NCBI GenBank assembly: GCA_959347345.1
Contig: OY365738.1
Coordinates: 434,001 to 498,000 of the forward strand
DNA from: an uncultured Amylibacter sp.
Lineage (GTDB): Bacteria; Pseudomonadota; Alphaproteobacteria; Rhodobacterales; Rhodobacteraceae
DNA length: 64,000 nt
Reading direction: 5' to 3'
Made by a program: the position numbers and the translations under genes. The notes under the pieces are model-generated. The model did not search any database, had not been told where the DNA came from, and saw only the letters and a program-made list of their open reading frames with translations. How positions within the stretch are numbered: the stretch's first letter is position 1; the number at the start of each line of letters is the position of its first letter. Below, one piece after another: positions 1 through 7,937 of this stretch.

Positions 1-147
1 CAGCGATAATTCCGCGTGGCAATGCGCCAACCCGCCTTGCGCGTGGCAGCCATCTGCGGACAAATCGGAATGCGCATATACCGCCCCTGCCCCCAATAAA
101 ATATAGGCTAAACAGCCACAGACCATCAATTTTTCTTTCATAAACAT
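1..147 (-). CDS. Start of a small exported His/Cys-rich protein (partial)
   Basis: Only the first 49 codons are inside the window; the frame runs off the left edge. An ATG at 145-147 is preceded on the minus strand by an AAGGAAA ribosome site about 6 bases away. The translation opens with Met-Phe-Met-Lys and a hydrophobic stretch ending near VYA-HSD, which looks like a Sec signal peptide with cleavage after residue 25. The mature part begins with DGCH and HCH motifs, recalling small periplasmic YHYH-type proteins of alphaproteobacteria. The His/Cys pairs could bind metal, but this is inference. The product is unknown. It is divergent from yacG. Confidence 0.55.
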   Translation of the reverse strand, partial: MFMKEKLMVCGCLAYILLGAGAVYAHSDLSADGCHAQGGLAHCHAELSL

Positions 148-267
148 CGCTTTGTTTCCTTATGTTTGTTTGTGTTTGAACTTTTGCGTAACCCAGACTA
201 TAAAGAACCGCGATAAAATGACAACCCCTAAACCCGCACGAAACCGTGCGAATATGAAAGCGATGCG

Positions 268-459
268 ATGACTTGCCCGATTTGTGGGAAAAACCCGAGC
301 CCCGAAATGCGCCCGTTTTGCTCCAAACGATGTGCGGATATTGATTTGGGCAAGTGGCTGGGCGAGGGTTATCGCGTGGCTGGCGGGTTTGATACGGATG
401 AAGATTTGGGGGATTTTGAGAGTGCGGATGGTGCTTTGGGCGAGGACAAACTGCACTAG
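268..459 (+). CDS. yacG: YacG, zinc-finger DNA gyrase inhibitor
   Basis: A 63-residue protein with the full YacG (DUF329) signature: four zinc-ligand cysteines at residues 3, 6, 18 and 22 (C-x2-C-x11-C-x3-C), followed by the family sequence RCADIDLGKWL. In E. coli YacG binds GyrB and inhibits gyrase; the acidic C-terminal half seen here is also typical. The ATG at 268 overlaps the TGA of a 17-codon ORF (218-271) as ATGA, so translation may be coupled to a short leader peptide. That leader has no clear ribosome site and is not called as a gene. The gene ends with TAG. Nothing nearby belongs to the same pathway. Confidence 0.9.
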   Translation: MTCPICGKNPSPEMRPFCSKRCADIDLGKWLGEGYRVAGGFDTDEDLGDFESADGALGEDKLH

Positions 460-614
460 CCCGCCCGATTCGCCCGCCCGCACAAATAAAACCGCGATAA
501 AATCCAAATAAAACCCATAAAAACGCACAGGAGCTGTTGCAAATTTGCGGATAGTCGTCTAAAAGGCGCGAATAACCTTACCCAAGGGGGTGTTTTGATA
601 ACCTCCCCTTCCCC

Positions 615-689
615 GCCCGGGTAGCTCAGGGGTAGAGCAGTGGACTGAAAATCCTCGTGTCGGTGGTTCAAATCCGCCCCCGGGCACCA
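615..689 (+). tRNA. tRNA-Phe (GAA)
   Basis: A complete cloverleaf can be folded by eye. The acceptor stem is GCCCGGG/CCCGGGC, the D arm has GCTC...GAGC, the anticodon loop is CTGAAAA with anticodon GAA, and the T arm is GGTGG-TTCAAAT-CCGCC. The 3' CCA is encoded (687-689). One U-U mismatch lies in the anticodon stem (second pair). A run of six T follows the CCA. An 11-bp perfect inverted repeat (569-579 and 697-707) brackets the gene. Confidence 0.95.
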
Positions 690-700
690 TTTTTTAAAGG

Positions 701-2032
701 TTATTCGATAGTTTTGTTTTTGCTTGCCTTCGCAACGTCCTTCATAAAATTAGGCAAAACCTTTTCGTCAATCACATCAAATACATGCTCAAACTTTTTT
801 AATAAATCTGTCATAGCTTTTGCCATTTCATCCGAGTCATTTATATCTTTAATGCTTTTTCGGTTGTTTTTCAAAAATCTTGAAAATTTCTTACCTTCAA
901 CACCTTTTTGAAAACCAACTAGACTTTTATCTTTAGGATCAGAAAATTCCTTTTTTATATAATGGATCAACTTATTTCTAATCTCATGATTTGAAAGAGG
1001 CCCCACCTCCGCATAGAGTGTTAATTTTCCACCTATATTATTGCTATTTGTAGATATTGGCAGCCAAATTATAAGTGGAAAATTTAGAAACCATTTTTCA
1101 CATCCAAGCCAATTATCTTTATTTTCCTTCATTTTTTCATGCCAACCCTCTGGCATAAAACTTACTCTTTTGCTTTCCAATTTGGAAAAAATATAGTGAC
1201 GGTCATTAATAGGAACCGAATCTCCACGTTTTGAATCGCCAAAAACTGTACGCACAGCTGTTGAAAACTCATTGCTAACGCCATGTTCAATGACAAAATC
1301 AAGAACCTTTTTATTTTCTTGATATAGCTGTTTAGCCAAATCTTTTATTTCTTCATGCTTCTTGCTCATTCCTGTCATCTCCTCTAATATTTCCAAATAA
1401 TGTTGTATAAACACCCCAACTTCTCCTGAATTCAGGTGCGTGTATTGCTTCCAAATGCTTGAAAGAATTTCATAAATATCGGTATAATTGATAGAGGCAA
1501 AATTTGAATCTTCTGATTCATCATCTTGCAATGTCAGAAACACCCCACAAAATTTTGTTTTCCTTTTTTGTGTCTTATCATCTTTTTTTACGCGGGCAAG
1601 ATATTTTTCTAACTGGCTATCTTTTCTTTTGCTCTTAACTTTGTTTTCAATAACAAAGCCCCATTTTTTTGATTCTATCAAAATAAAAATATCAATGTTT
1701 TGCCATTCACAACGCACATCTGCATCCTGCAAATCGCTCCGCGAAATATCCAATGCATTAGGTTTTTTTCTCCGATTTTGTCCTACCAGTGCTTGCGCTA
1801 AAAATGCCTTTAAGAATCTATCGCCAAACCCATGGGTTTCAGATGGACTTAATAACCAAGACAGAATCGCCGAGTGGCGAATCTCCATACGCTCCATTTT
1901 CATAACTTTAATAGGATTGAAACGCATGGTATAAGCTTCAATCGTACTTAGCGTTTCGTTATTTACAAACAAACGCTCCATTTCTTGATTTGAAGGTATA
2001 TAATCTTCTTGTGTGCCTTGAATCATGTTCAT
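701..2032 (-). CDS. PD-(D/E)XK nuclease superfamily protein (PDDEXK_4 type)
   Basis: A 443-residue protein. The N-terminal part has the family sequence around RHSAILSWLLSP and HGFGDRFLKAFL (residues 52-78). The nuclease core follows: Asp114 in NIDIFILIES and Glu129-x-Lys131 in FVIENKV, the D...E-x-K triad of restriction-like nucleases; further on comes YLARVKK and a beta strand FCGVFLTL. This matches my memory of PF14281, a stand-alone nuclease family often near defence genes. The C-terminal half (about 200-443) is not recognised. Either of two Met codons (2032 or 2026) could start it. The gene is clearly more AT-rich than yacG or pstS and ends 11 bp from the tRNA-Phe 3' end, suggesting horizontal arrival. 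The substrate is unknown. Confidence 0.75.
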   Translation of the reverse strand: MNMIQGTQEDYIPSNQEMERLFVNNETLSTIEAYTMRFNPIKVMKMERMEIRHSAILSWLLSPSETHGFGDRFLKAFLAQALVGQNRRKKPNALDISRSDLQDADVRCEWQNIDIFILIESKKWGFVIENKVKSKRKDSQLEKYLARVKKDDKTQKRKTKFCGVFLTLQDDESEDSNFASINYTDIYEILSSIWKQYTHLNSGEVGVFIQHYLEILEEMTGMSKKHEEIKDLAKQLYQENKKVLDFVIEHGVSNEFSTAVRTVFGDSKRGDSVPINDRHYIFSKLESKRVSFMPEGWHEKMKENKDNWLGCEKWFLNFPLIIWLPISTNSNNIGGKLTLYAEVGPLSNHEIRNKLIHYIKKEFSDPKDKSLVGFQKGVEGKKFSRFLKNNRKSIKDINDSDEMAKAMTDLLKKFEHVFDVIDEKVLPNFMKDVAKASKNKTIE

Positions 2033-2127
2033 TTTTCCTGTATTCTGTTTGAAACTCTAAATCATTTGCCCTACAAATTCAATACCTTTAATCTACAATT
2101 TTGCATCCCCAACCAAAGGACCCCCCC

Positions 2128-3162
2128 ATGCTACGCAAAACCCTAACCGCCCTAATCTTCACCCTCACCGCCTGCCCCGCCTTTGCCGAACGCGACCAAA
2201 TCCGCATCGTCGGCTCTTCCACCGTGTTCCCCTTCACAACCACAGTGGCGGAACGATTCGGCAAATCCACGGACTTCAAAACTCCAGTGGTAGAGGCGAC
2301 AGGCTCTGGCGGTGGGTTAAAATTATTCTGCTCTGGCGTGGGCATCGCAACCCCCGATATGGCCAACGCATCGCGCCGAATCAAAGCATCAGAAGTCGCC
2401 AATTGCGCCCAAAACGGCGTGAAAAACATCATAGAGGCGAAAATCGGCTATGACGGTATCGTTATAGCCAACGCCAAAACCGCGCCGATTATTGATTTGA
2501 CTCTGGCGCAGCTTTTCCTCGCTTTGGCAAAGGATATTCCAACCACCAACGGGCAAACCGAGCCCAATCCCTACATGACTTGGGCGCAGATTGACCCGTC
2601 CCTGCCCGACGTGAAAATCGAAGTTCTGGGGCCGCCCCCGACCTCTGGCACGCGCGATGCGTTTGTCGAGCTGGCGATGGAGGGCGGGTGTCAGACTATC
2701 GCGTGGGTTGCGGATTTGCACGACACGGATATTAACGCGTATAAAACGCTGTGCCACACGATACGCGAGGATGGGGCATACGTAGAGGCGGGCGAAAACG
2801 ACAATTTAATCGTGCAGAAATTAGGCGCGAACCCGTCCGCGTTTGGCATTTTTGGGTATAGTTTCTTGGAGCAAAACGCGGATTCCGTGCAGGGAGCGCA
2901 GATCAACGGCGTATCCCCCGAATTTGAGGCGATAGCCAGTGGGGATTACCCGATTTCTCGGTCGTTATATTTTTATGTGAAAAAGGCGCATGTTGGGGTG
3001 GTGCCAGGGATTGCTGGGTTTTTGCGTGAATTTACGTCCGAGGATGCCTGGGGGGAAGACGGCTATTTGGTGGATAAGGGGTTGATTCCTTTGACAGAAG
3101 AGGAACGCGAGGAGTGGGGTGCGGCGATAAATGGGTTGCAGGATTTAGTTATTAGTTATTAG
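2128..3162 (+). CDS. pstS: PstS-family phosphate-binding protein
   Basis: A 344-residue periplasmic substrate-binding protein of the Pst phosphate ABC transporter. The ATG at 2128 is chosen because AAAGGA lies seven bases upstream and a signal peptide begins there (basic start, hydrophobic core, cleavage near AFA-ERD); an in-frame TTG at 2101 has neither. Phosphate-binding sequences are visible: GSSTVFPF near the mature N-terminus, ATGSGGG, and PTSGTRDAF. The gene precedes pstC-pstA-pstB-phoU but is separated by a 540-bp repeat element, and pstC has its own promoter. The last codons (LVISY-stop) are written by the TTAGTTA heptad array of that repeat. No convincing Pho box was found upstream. 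Confidence 0.9.
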   Translation: MLRKTLTALIFTLTACPAFAERDQIRIVGSSTVFPFTTTVAERFGKSTDFKTPVVEATGSGGGLKLFCSGVGIATPDMANASRRIKASEVANCAQNGVKNIIEAKIGYDGIVIANAKTAPIIDLTLAQLFLALAKDIPTTNGQTEPNPYMTWAQIDPSLPDVKIEVLGPPPTSGTRDAFVELAMEGGCQTIAWVADLHDTDINAYKTLCHTIREDGAYVEAGENDNLIVQKLGANPSAFGIFGYSFLEQNADSVQGAQINGVSPEFEAIASGDYPISRSLYFYVKKAHVGVVPGIAGFLREFTSEDAWGEDGYLVDKGLIPLTEEEREEWGAAINGLQDLVISY

Positions 3163-3642
3163 TTATTAGTTATTAGTGATTGGTTATTAGAGATTAGGGG
3201 TTCGTTATTTGGGATTAGGGATAGAGGTTTTTTGTTTCGCCCTCACTTCGGGGCAAGCCCCTTTGTTCGGTCGCCCACCCGCCCACCCCTCCTGCGGAGA
3301 GCTGGACGGATGATTTTTGACTAAAGCCTATCCAAGCATCTAGGCAAAGCCTAAATAAATTTAGAGCAAACCTATCGCCACTTCCCAAGTATTCTTTGCA
3401 AATAATCCACTCTAACGTCTTGTTATTCCAGCCAGTAAATTTATGACAAATCTATCGTCTTGAAACCAAAGGGCTTTTGGCATGCCCTCACACCGTGAGG
3501 GCTACGCACAAAAGACCATGCTGGTCGGCATTCGCGTAGCGATGACGAAGACCCGCAGGGCAGACTCACTAATAACTAACAACTAACAACTAACAACTAA
3601 CAACTAACAACTAATAACTAATAACTAACAACTAACAACTAT
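3145..3642. repeat. Composite intergenic repeat, copy 1
   Basis: The left boundary is eight TTAGTTA-type heptads (3145-3200); the right boundary is eleven heptads of the complementary type, TAACTAA/CAACTAA (3566-3642). Between them lie a GC-rich palindromic block (3237-3310), the 80-bp unit between imperfect 21-bp direct repeats at 3357-3377 and 3437-3457 (17 of 21 match), and a hairpin block with the ...GGCTTTTGGCATGCC and GACCATGCTGGTC palindromes. The right array runs straight into the -35 box of the pstC promoter. Confidence 0.85.
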
Positions 3643-3670
3643 TGACTCCCCGCACAAAACCCGCCATAAT
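3642..3670 (+). promoter_or_regulatory. Sigma-70-type promoter of pstCAB-phoU
   Basis: TTGACT (3642-3647), 17-base spacer, CATAAT (3665-3670); five of six matches to each consensus hexamer. The start codon of pstC is 32 bases downstream of the -10 box. The -35 hexamer directly abuts the end of the heptad array of repeat copy 1. No upstream activator site for PhoB was recognised. Confidence 0.6.
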
Positions 3671-3702
3671 CCCCGCGAATCAAACAAACCACGCCAAAAC
3701 AA

Positions 3703-4683
3703 ATGCCCCACAGCACACCAACCAACCCCGCCTTTACCCGCACGCCCTTTGATATAAAGGCGAAACCCCATTCCAAGGTCTGGGACTACGCGATTATGAC
3801 CGCTCTTATCGCCTGTTCGCTGGTTGCGGTTGCGGTGACCATCGGCATCGTCGCCTCGCTTTTATCGCAAGCCCTGCAATTCTTTCAGAAAATCCCCCTT
3901 ACAGAGTTCCTGTTTTCCACCCACTGGTCGCCTCAAACCGCCCTGCGCACCGACCAAATCGCGGCGGAGGGGCAATTTGGCGTTATTCCGCTTTTCACTG
4001 GCACTCTGCTGATTTCGGCGATAGCCATGGCGATAGCCACACCGCTGGGCCTAGCCTCTGCCGTTTATCTGGCGGAGTACGCCACGAAACGCACGCGCAG
4101 TTGGGTCAAACCCATCCTTGAAATCCTTGCGGGCGTGCCAACAGTCGTCTATGGCTTTTTCGCCGCCCTGACGGTCGCCCCGTTCATTCGCTGGACCGGC
4201 GAAGGGCTCGGCATGCAGGTTGCCTCCGAATCCGCGCTGGCGGCTGGTTTAGTCGTGGGGATTATGATTATCCCCTTAATATCATCGCTATCGGACGATG
4301 TCATTAACGCCGTGCCGCAATCGTTGCGCGACGCTTCGCTGGGCATGGGGGCGACGCAATCCGAAACCATCCGCCGCGTGATTTTCCCAACGGCTATGCC
4401 CGGAATTGCCGGCAGTTTATTGCTTGCCGCCAGCCGAGCCATCGGTGAAACGATGATAGTCGTCATGGCCGCGGGGTTGGCGGCGAATTTAACCGCGAAC
4501 CCACTGGATGCCGTCACGACAATCACCGCGCAAATCGTGGCTCTGCTGACGGGCGACCAAGAATTCGATTCGGCGAAAACTCTGTCGGCGTTTGCCTTGG
4601 GGTTGCTGTTGTTTATTGCCACTTTGATTTTGAATTATTTCAGCCTGCGGGTGGTGAAAAAATATAGGGAACAGTATGACTAG
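3703..4683 (+). CDS. pstC: Phosphate ABC transporter permease PstC
   Basis: A 326-residue inner-membrane permease with about six membrane segments. Family sequences are plain: FGVIPLFTGTLLIS, PLGLASAVYLAEYA, the EILAGVPTVVYGFFA segment, and the cytoplasmic EAA-type loop SLRDASLGMGATQSETIRRVIFPTAMPGI that docks on PstB. Length matches enterobacterial PstC (about 320) rather than the longer forms seen in some alphaproteobacteria. No strong ribosome site precedes the ATG; the leader is A-rich (CCAAAACAA). The 3' end overlaps pstA by eight bases, so the two are translationally coupled. It forms the channel with PstA. Confidence 0.92.
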   Translation: MPHSTPTNPAFTRTPFDIKAKPHSKVWDYAIMTALIACSLVAVAVTIGIVASLLSQALQFFQKIPLTEFLFSTHWSPQTALRTDQIAAEGQFGVIPLFTGTLLISAIAMAIATPLGLASAVYLAEYATKRTRSWVKPILEILAGVPTVVYGFFAALTVAPFIRWTGEGLGMQVASESALAAGLVVGIMIIPLISSLSDDVINAVPQSLRDASLGMGATQSETIRRVIFPTAMPGIAGSLLLAASRAIGETMIVVMAAGLAANLTANPLDAVTTITAQIVALLTGDQEFDSAKTLSAFALGLLLFIATLILNYFSLRVVKKYREQYD

Positions 4684-6001
4684 TCCCGATATGACCCCTA
4701 AAATAAATCCTAAAATAAACGGGGAAATAAACACCGACATAGACCCCGCGTCCTTTAAAAAAGGGCAAGCCCACCTTGTCAAACGCCACCGTGCCGAGTC
4801 TCGGTTTCGCTGGATGGGACGGGGAGCGATTGCTCTGTCGCTTGGGTTTTTGGCGTTTATGATGGTGTCCATTTTGTGGCAAGGCAAGGGCGCGGTTTTA
4901 ACCACGCAAATCGCGGTGCAGGTGGATTTGTCCCTTGACACGATTGACCCCGCCGATATTGACGCGACCAGTTTTAACAGCCTTGTGAAAAAATCCCTGC
5001 GTAATATGTTCCCTGACGCGAGCACTCGCGCCGATAAAAAAGCCCTTTATGGGTTGATTAGCAGCGATGCCAGCTATCAAATCAAACAGCAAATCAAGGA
5101 TAACCCTGCCCTGCTGGGCGATGTTCGCACGCTTTGGGTGACTGGCTCTGCCGATTTGGATATTTTCCTAAAGGGGCAGATTGACCGCGAGGTGGCTGAA
5201 ACTGACCGCCGATTAAACAACAAACAAATCGCGTGGATTGACTCGCTGACGGATAAAAACGCCATAAAACAAGGGTTTAACTTTGGCTTTTTCACCAGTG
5301 GTGACAGCCGCGAACCCGAACTGGCTGGGATATTGAGCGCGTTGGTCGGCTCTGCCCTATCGCTATCCGTGTGTTTTCTGCTGTCCTTCCCAATAGGCAT
5401 CATGTCCGCCATTTATCTGGAAGAATTCGCCGCAAAAAACCGCATGTCCGATTTGATTGAAATCAATATCAATAACCTTGCCGCCGTGCCGTCCATCGTG
5501 TTCGGCTTGCTGGGTTTGTCGATATTTTTAAACACCATGGGCTTGCCGAGGTCATCGCCTCTGGTCGGCGGAATGGTGCTGTCATTAATGACTCTGCCAA
5601 CGATAATTATCGCCGCGCGTGCGTCTTTGCGCGCCGTCCCGCCGTCCATACGAGAGGCCGCTTTGGGCATGGGCGCAAGCCCGATACAATCCACTTTCCA
5701 CCATGTCGCGCCTTTGGCACTGCCAGGCATGTTCACGGGCGCAATCATCGGCATGGCGCGGGCGTTAGGCGACACCGCACCCCTGTTAATGATAGGCATG
5801 GTCGCGTTTATCGTGGATGTGCCGAACGGGTTTTTGGAACCAGCAACCGCCCTGCCCGTGCAGATTTTCCTGTGGGCGGACGCGCCCGAACGCGGGTTTT
5901 TGGAAAAGACTTCGGCGGCGATTATCGTGCTTCTGGTCTTTCTGGTTATTATGAATTTGGCGGCGGTAATGCTGCGCCGTAAATACGAACTGCGGTTTTA
6001 A
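4676..6001 (+). CDS. pstA: Phosphate ABC transporter permease PstA (long form)
   Basis: A 441-residue permease, much longer than E. coli PstA (about 296). A cytoplasmic N-terminus (1-55), first membrane segment (about 57-75), and a hydrophilic insert of roughly 130 residues (about 80-210) come before the conserved core. The core has LSFPIGIMSAIYLEEFA, the NNLAAVPSIVFGLLGLSIF segment, and the EAA loop SIREAALGMGASPIQSTFHHVAPLALPGM. A long periplasmic insert is usual in alphaproteobacterial PstA. The ATG at 4676 overlaps the pstC stop; ATG 4691 is an alternative start. pstB follows after 12 bp. Confidence 0.92.
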   Translation: MTSPDMTPKINPKINGEINTDIDPASFKKGQAHLVKRHRAESRFRWMGRGAIALSLGFLAFMMVSILWQGKGAVLTTQIAVQVDLSLDTIDPADIDATSFNSLVKKSLRNMFPDASTRADKKALYGLISSDASYQIKQQIKDNPALLGDVRTLWVTGSADLDIFLKGQIDREVAETDRRLNNKQIAWIDSLTDKNAIKQGFNFGFFTSGDSREPELAGILSALVGSALSLSVCFLLSFPIGIMSAIYLEEFAAKNRMSDLIEININNLAAVPSIVFGLLGLSIFLNTMGLPRSSPLVGGMVLSLMTLPTIIIAARASLRAVPPSIREAALGMGASPIQSTFHHVAPLALPGMFTGAIIGMARALGDTAPLLMIGMVAFIVDVPNGFLEPATALPVQIFLWADAPERGFLEKTSAAIIVLLVFLVIMNLAAVMLRRKYELRF

Positions 6002-6013
6002 TAAGGTATAAAA

Positions 6014-6787
6014 ATGACTAATAAAAAGGATAATATCATCATTCGCGCCAGTGGCGTTGACGTGTTTTACGGCGATAAACAGGCGTTGCAAAATATCGCT
6101 CTGGAAGTGCCTGAGAACAAGGTGACCTCTTTAATCGGCCCGTCTGGCTGTGGCAAAACCACGTTTTTGCGGTGCATCAATCGGATGAATGATTTAATCG
6201 CGGGGTGCGTGGTTAGTGGGCAGATTACCATCGCTGGGCAGGATATTTATGAGCCTGATGTGGATGTCGTCGCGCTCCGCGCCCAAGTCGGCATGGTGTT
6301 TCAAAAGCCGAATCCTTTCCCCAAATCCATCTATGAGAATGTAGCATACGGCCCGAGGATTCATTCACGCGGATTATCGCGTGGGGATATGGATTCGCTG
6401 GTGGAATGGGCGTTAAAAAAAGCGGGGTTATGGGGCGAGGTGAAAGACCGCTTGATGGAAAACGCAACGGGGTTATCGGGCGGTCAGCAACAGCGTTTGT
6501 GCATCGCCCGCGCCATAGCTATCAAGCCCAAAGTCATCTTAATGGACGAGCCATGTTCGGCGTTAGACCCAATCGCTACCGCCGTGATTGAGGAATTAAT
6601 TGACGAATTGCGCAATAATTTTTCCATCATAATCGTAACGCATTCAATGCAACAAGCGGCGCGAGTGTCGCAACAAACCGCGTTCTTTCATCTGGGGAAT
6701 TTGGTGGAAACTGGGCTGACAAAGACTATTTTCACCAAGCCCGTGGATGAACGCACGCAAAATTATATCACTGGCAGAATAGGATAA
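6014..6787 (+). CDS. pstB: Phosphate ABC transporter ATPase PstB
   Basis: A 257-residue ATPase that energises PstCA. Walker A is GPSGCGKTT, the Q-loop lies in [19 protein letters not shown] (typical of PstB), the ABC signature is LSGGQQQRL, Walker B is [13 protein letters not shown], and the switch His is in [12 protein letters not shown]. Length matches the family. AAGG lies eight bases before the ATG. Fifth codons onward match the family start. phoU begins five bases after the stop, so both are surely cotranscribed. Confidence 0.95.
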   Translation: MTNKKDNIIIRASGVDVFYGDKQALQNIALEVPENKVTSLIGPSGCGKTTFLRCINRMNDLIAGCVVSGQITIAGQDIYEPDVDVVALRAQVGMVFQKPNPFPKSIYENVAYGPRIHSRGLSRGDMDSLVEWALKKAGLWGEVKDRLMENATGLSGGQQQRLCIARAIAIKPKVILMDEPCSALDPIATAVIEELIDELRNNFSIIIVTHSMQQAARVSQQTAFFHLGNLVETGLTKTIFTKPVDERTQNYITGRIG

Positions 6788-6792
6788 AATCA

Positions 6793-7464
6793 ATGGAAAC
6801 CACGCATCATATTGTCACGCAGTTTGACAAGGAATTAAAGGAAATAGAGGCTCTGTTGCTGGATATGGCTCGGCAAGTCGCGGGGCAAATAACCGATTCG
6901 GCGGCGGCCTTGGCTTCGGGCGATGATAAGGAGGCGACGATTGTTGCCGAACGCGATAGTGAAATCAACGCGATGGAACGGCGGATTGATGAAAAGGCGA
7001 TTCGCCTGATTGCGTTGCGACAGCCTATGGCGGAAGATTTGCGCAGTGCGATTGCGACTTTGAAAATATCGGCGAACCTTGAACGGATGGGGGATTATGC
7101 CAAAACGATGTCCTATCGTACCAGTGTGATGGGGAAATCCTATTCTACGCTAGACCCGATTTTGCGGCGGATTTCGCGGATGGCGGAAAAGCTGGTGGGG
7201 ATGTTGGATGCGGCTATGGCGGCCTATATCGCACGGGATTTGGAGGCGGCCGTGGCGATTAGTTTGGAAGACCAGTTTATTAACGAGCGGGCGGATAGTG
7301 TATTGCGGGAGTTATTGACCTATATGATGGAAAATCCGCGCAATATTGAGCTGTGTACGCATTTGTTATTTATCGCTAAAAATATGGAGCGGACGGGTGA
7401 CCAGATTACTAATATCTGCGAGCAAATCCAGTATTTGGTGACGGGTGAGATGATTAATGATTAG
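6793..7464 (+). CDS. phoU: Phosphate transport regulator PhoU
   Basis: A 223-residue all-helical protein with two PhoU repeats. Metal-binding type motifs are seen in the first half (SEINAMERRIDEKAIRLI, then LRSAIATLKISANLERMGDYAKTMSYR) and in the second (INERADSVLRELLTYM, then LCTHLLFIAKNMERTGDQITNICEQIQYLV). PhoU links Pst transport to the PhoR-PhoB two-component system, damping the Pho response when phosphate is plentiful. No phoR or phoB lies in this window. It ends in TAG, four bases before the heptad array of repeat copy 2. Confidence 0.93.
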   Translation: METTHHIVTQFDKELKEIEALLLDMARQVAGQITDSAAALASGDDKEATIVAERDSEINAMERRIDEKAIRLIALRQPMAEDLRSAIATLKISANLERMGDYAKTMSYRTSVMGKSYSTLDPILRRISRMAEKLVGMLDAAMAAYIARDLEAAVAISLEDQFINERADSVLRELLTYMMENPRNIELCTHLLFIAKNMERTGDQITNICEQIQYLVTGEMIND

Positions 7465-7467
7465 GTT

Positions 7468-7897
7468 TTAGTTGTTAGTTGTTAGTTATTAGTTATTAGT
7501 TATTAGTGATTAGTGATTAACAATTAATGATGCCCTTCGGGTCTTCGTCATCGCTATGCGATGCCACCACGGGGCGCGCCCGCACCCTTGAGGGCAAGCC
7601 CTCTTCGGGGCGGGCGCACCCAAGCCTGTCCTAGTTTATAGGCAAAGCCTAAATAAATTTAGAAAAAACCCATCGCCACTTCCCAAGTATTCTTTGCAAA
7701 TAATCCACTCTACCGTCTTGTTATTCCAGATAGTAAATTTATAGAATCTCTATCATCTTGTAACCAAAGGCTTTTGTGTATGGGCTTTTGCCTATGGGCA
7801 AAAGCTCTATATGCACAAAAGCCACGCCCTCTGCAAACGAGTCGTGGCGGTGACACCATTCATCACTAATAACTAACAACTAATAACTAACAACTAA
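7468..7897. repeat. Composite intergenic repeat, copy 2
   Basis: Left heptads TTAGTTG/TTAGTTA/TTAGTGA (7468-7527), right heptads TCACTAA/TAACTAA/CAACTAA (7863-7897). Inside: a GCCCTTCGGGTCTTCGTCATCGC hairpin block, a GC-rich block with GAGGGCAAGCCCTC, the 80-bp unit in the same orientation as copy 1, and a different distal hairpin (7759-7826, GGCTTTTGTGTATGGGCTTTTGCC and its partner). The right array ends five bases before the guaA -35 box. Confidence 0.85.
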
Positions 7898-7902
7898 AAT
7901 CA

Positions 7903-7930
7903 TTGACACTCCCGCCCATATCGGTATAAA
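7903..7930 (+). promoter_or_regulatory. Near-consensus promoter of guaA
   Basis: TTGACA (7903-7908), 16-base spacer, TATAAA (7925-7930). The guaA ATG begins at 7938, eight bases after the -10 box, so transcription would start on or just before the A of the start codon. The predicted mRNA has little or no leader. Confidence 0.8.
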
Positions 7931-7937
7931 CACCCCC

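Noticed and set aside
160..528. 122-codon minus frame across yacG
   Set aside because: Shadow of yacG, which has a complete zinc-finger signature.
657..911. 84-codon plus frame beginning inside tRNA-Phe
   Set aside because: Overlaps the tRNA and is antisense to the nuclease gene.
2033..2127. Pho box before pstS
   Set aside because: No pair of CTGTCAT-like elements at 11-base spacing could be read; only a TACAAT -10 candidate is visible.
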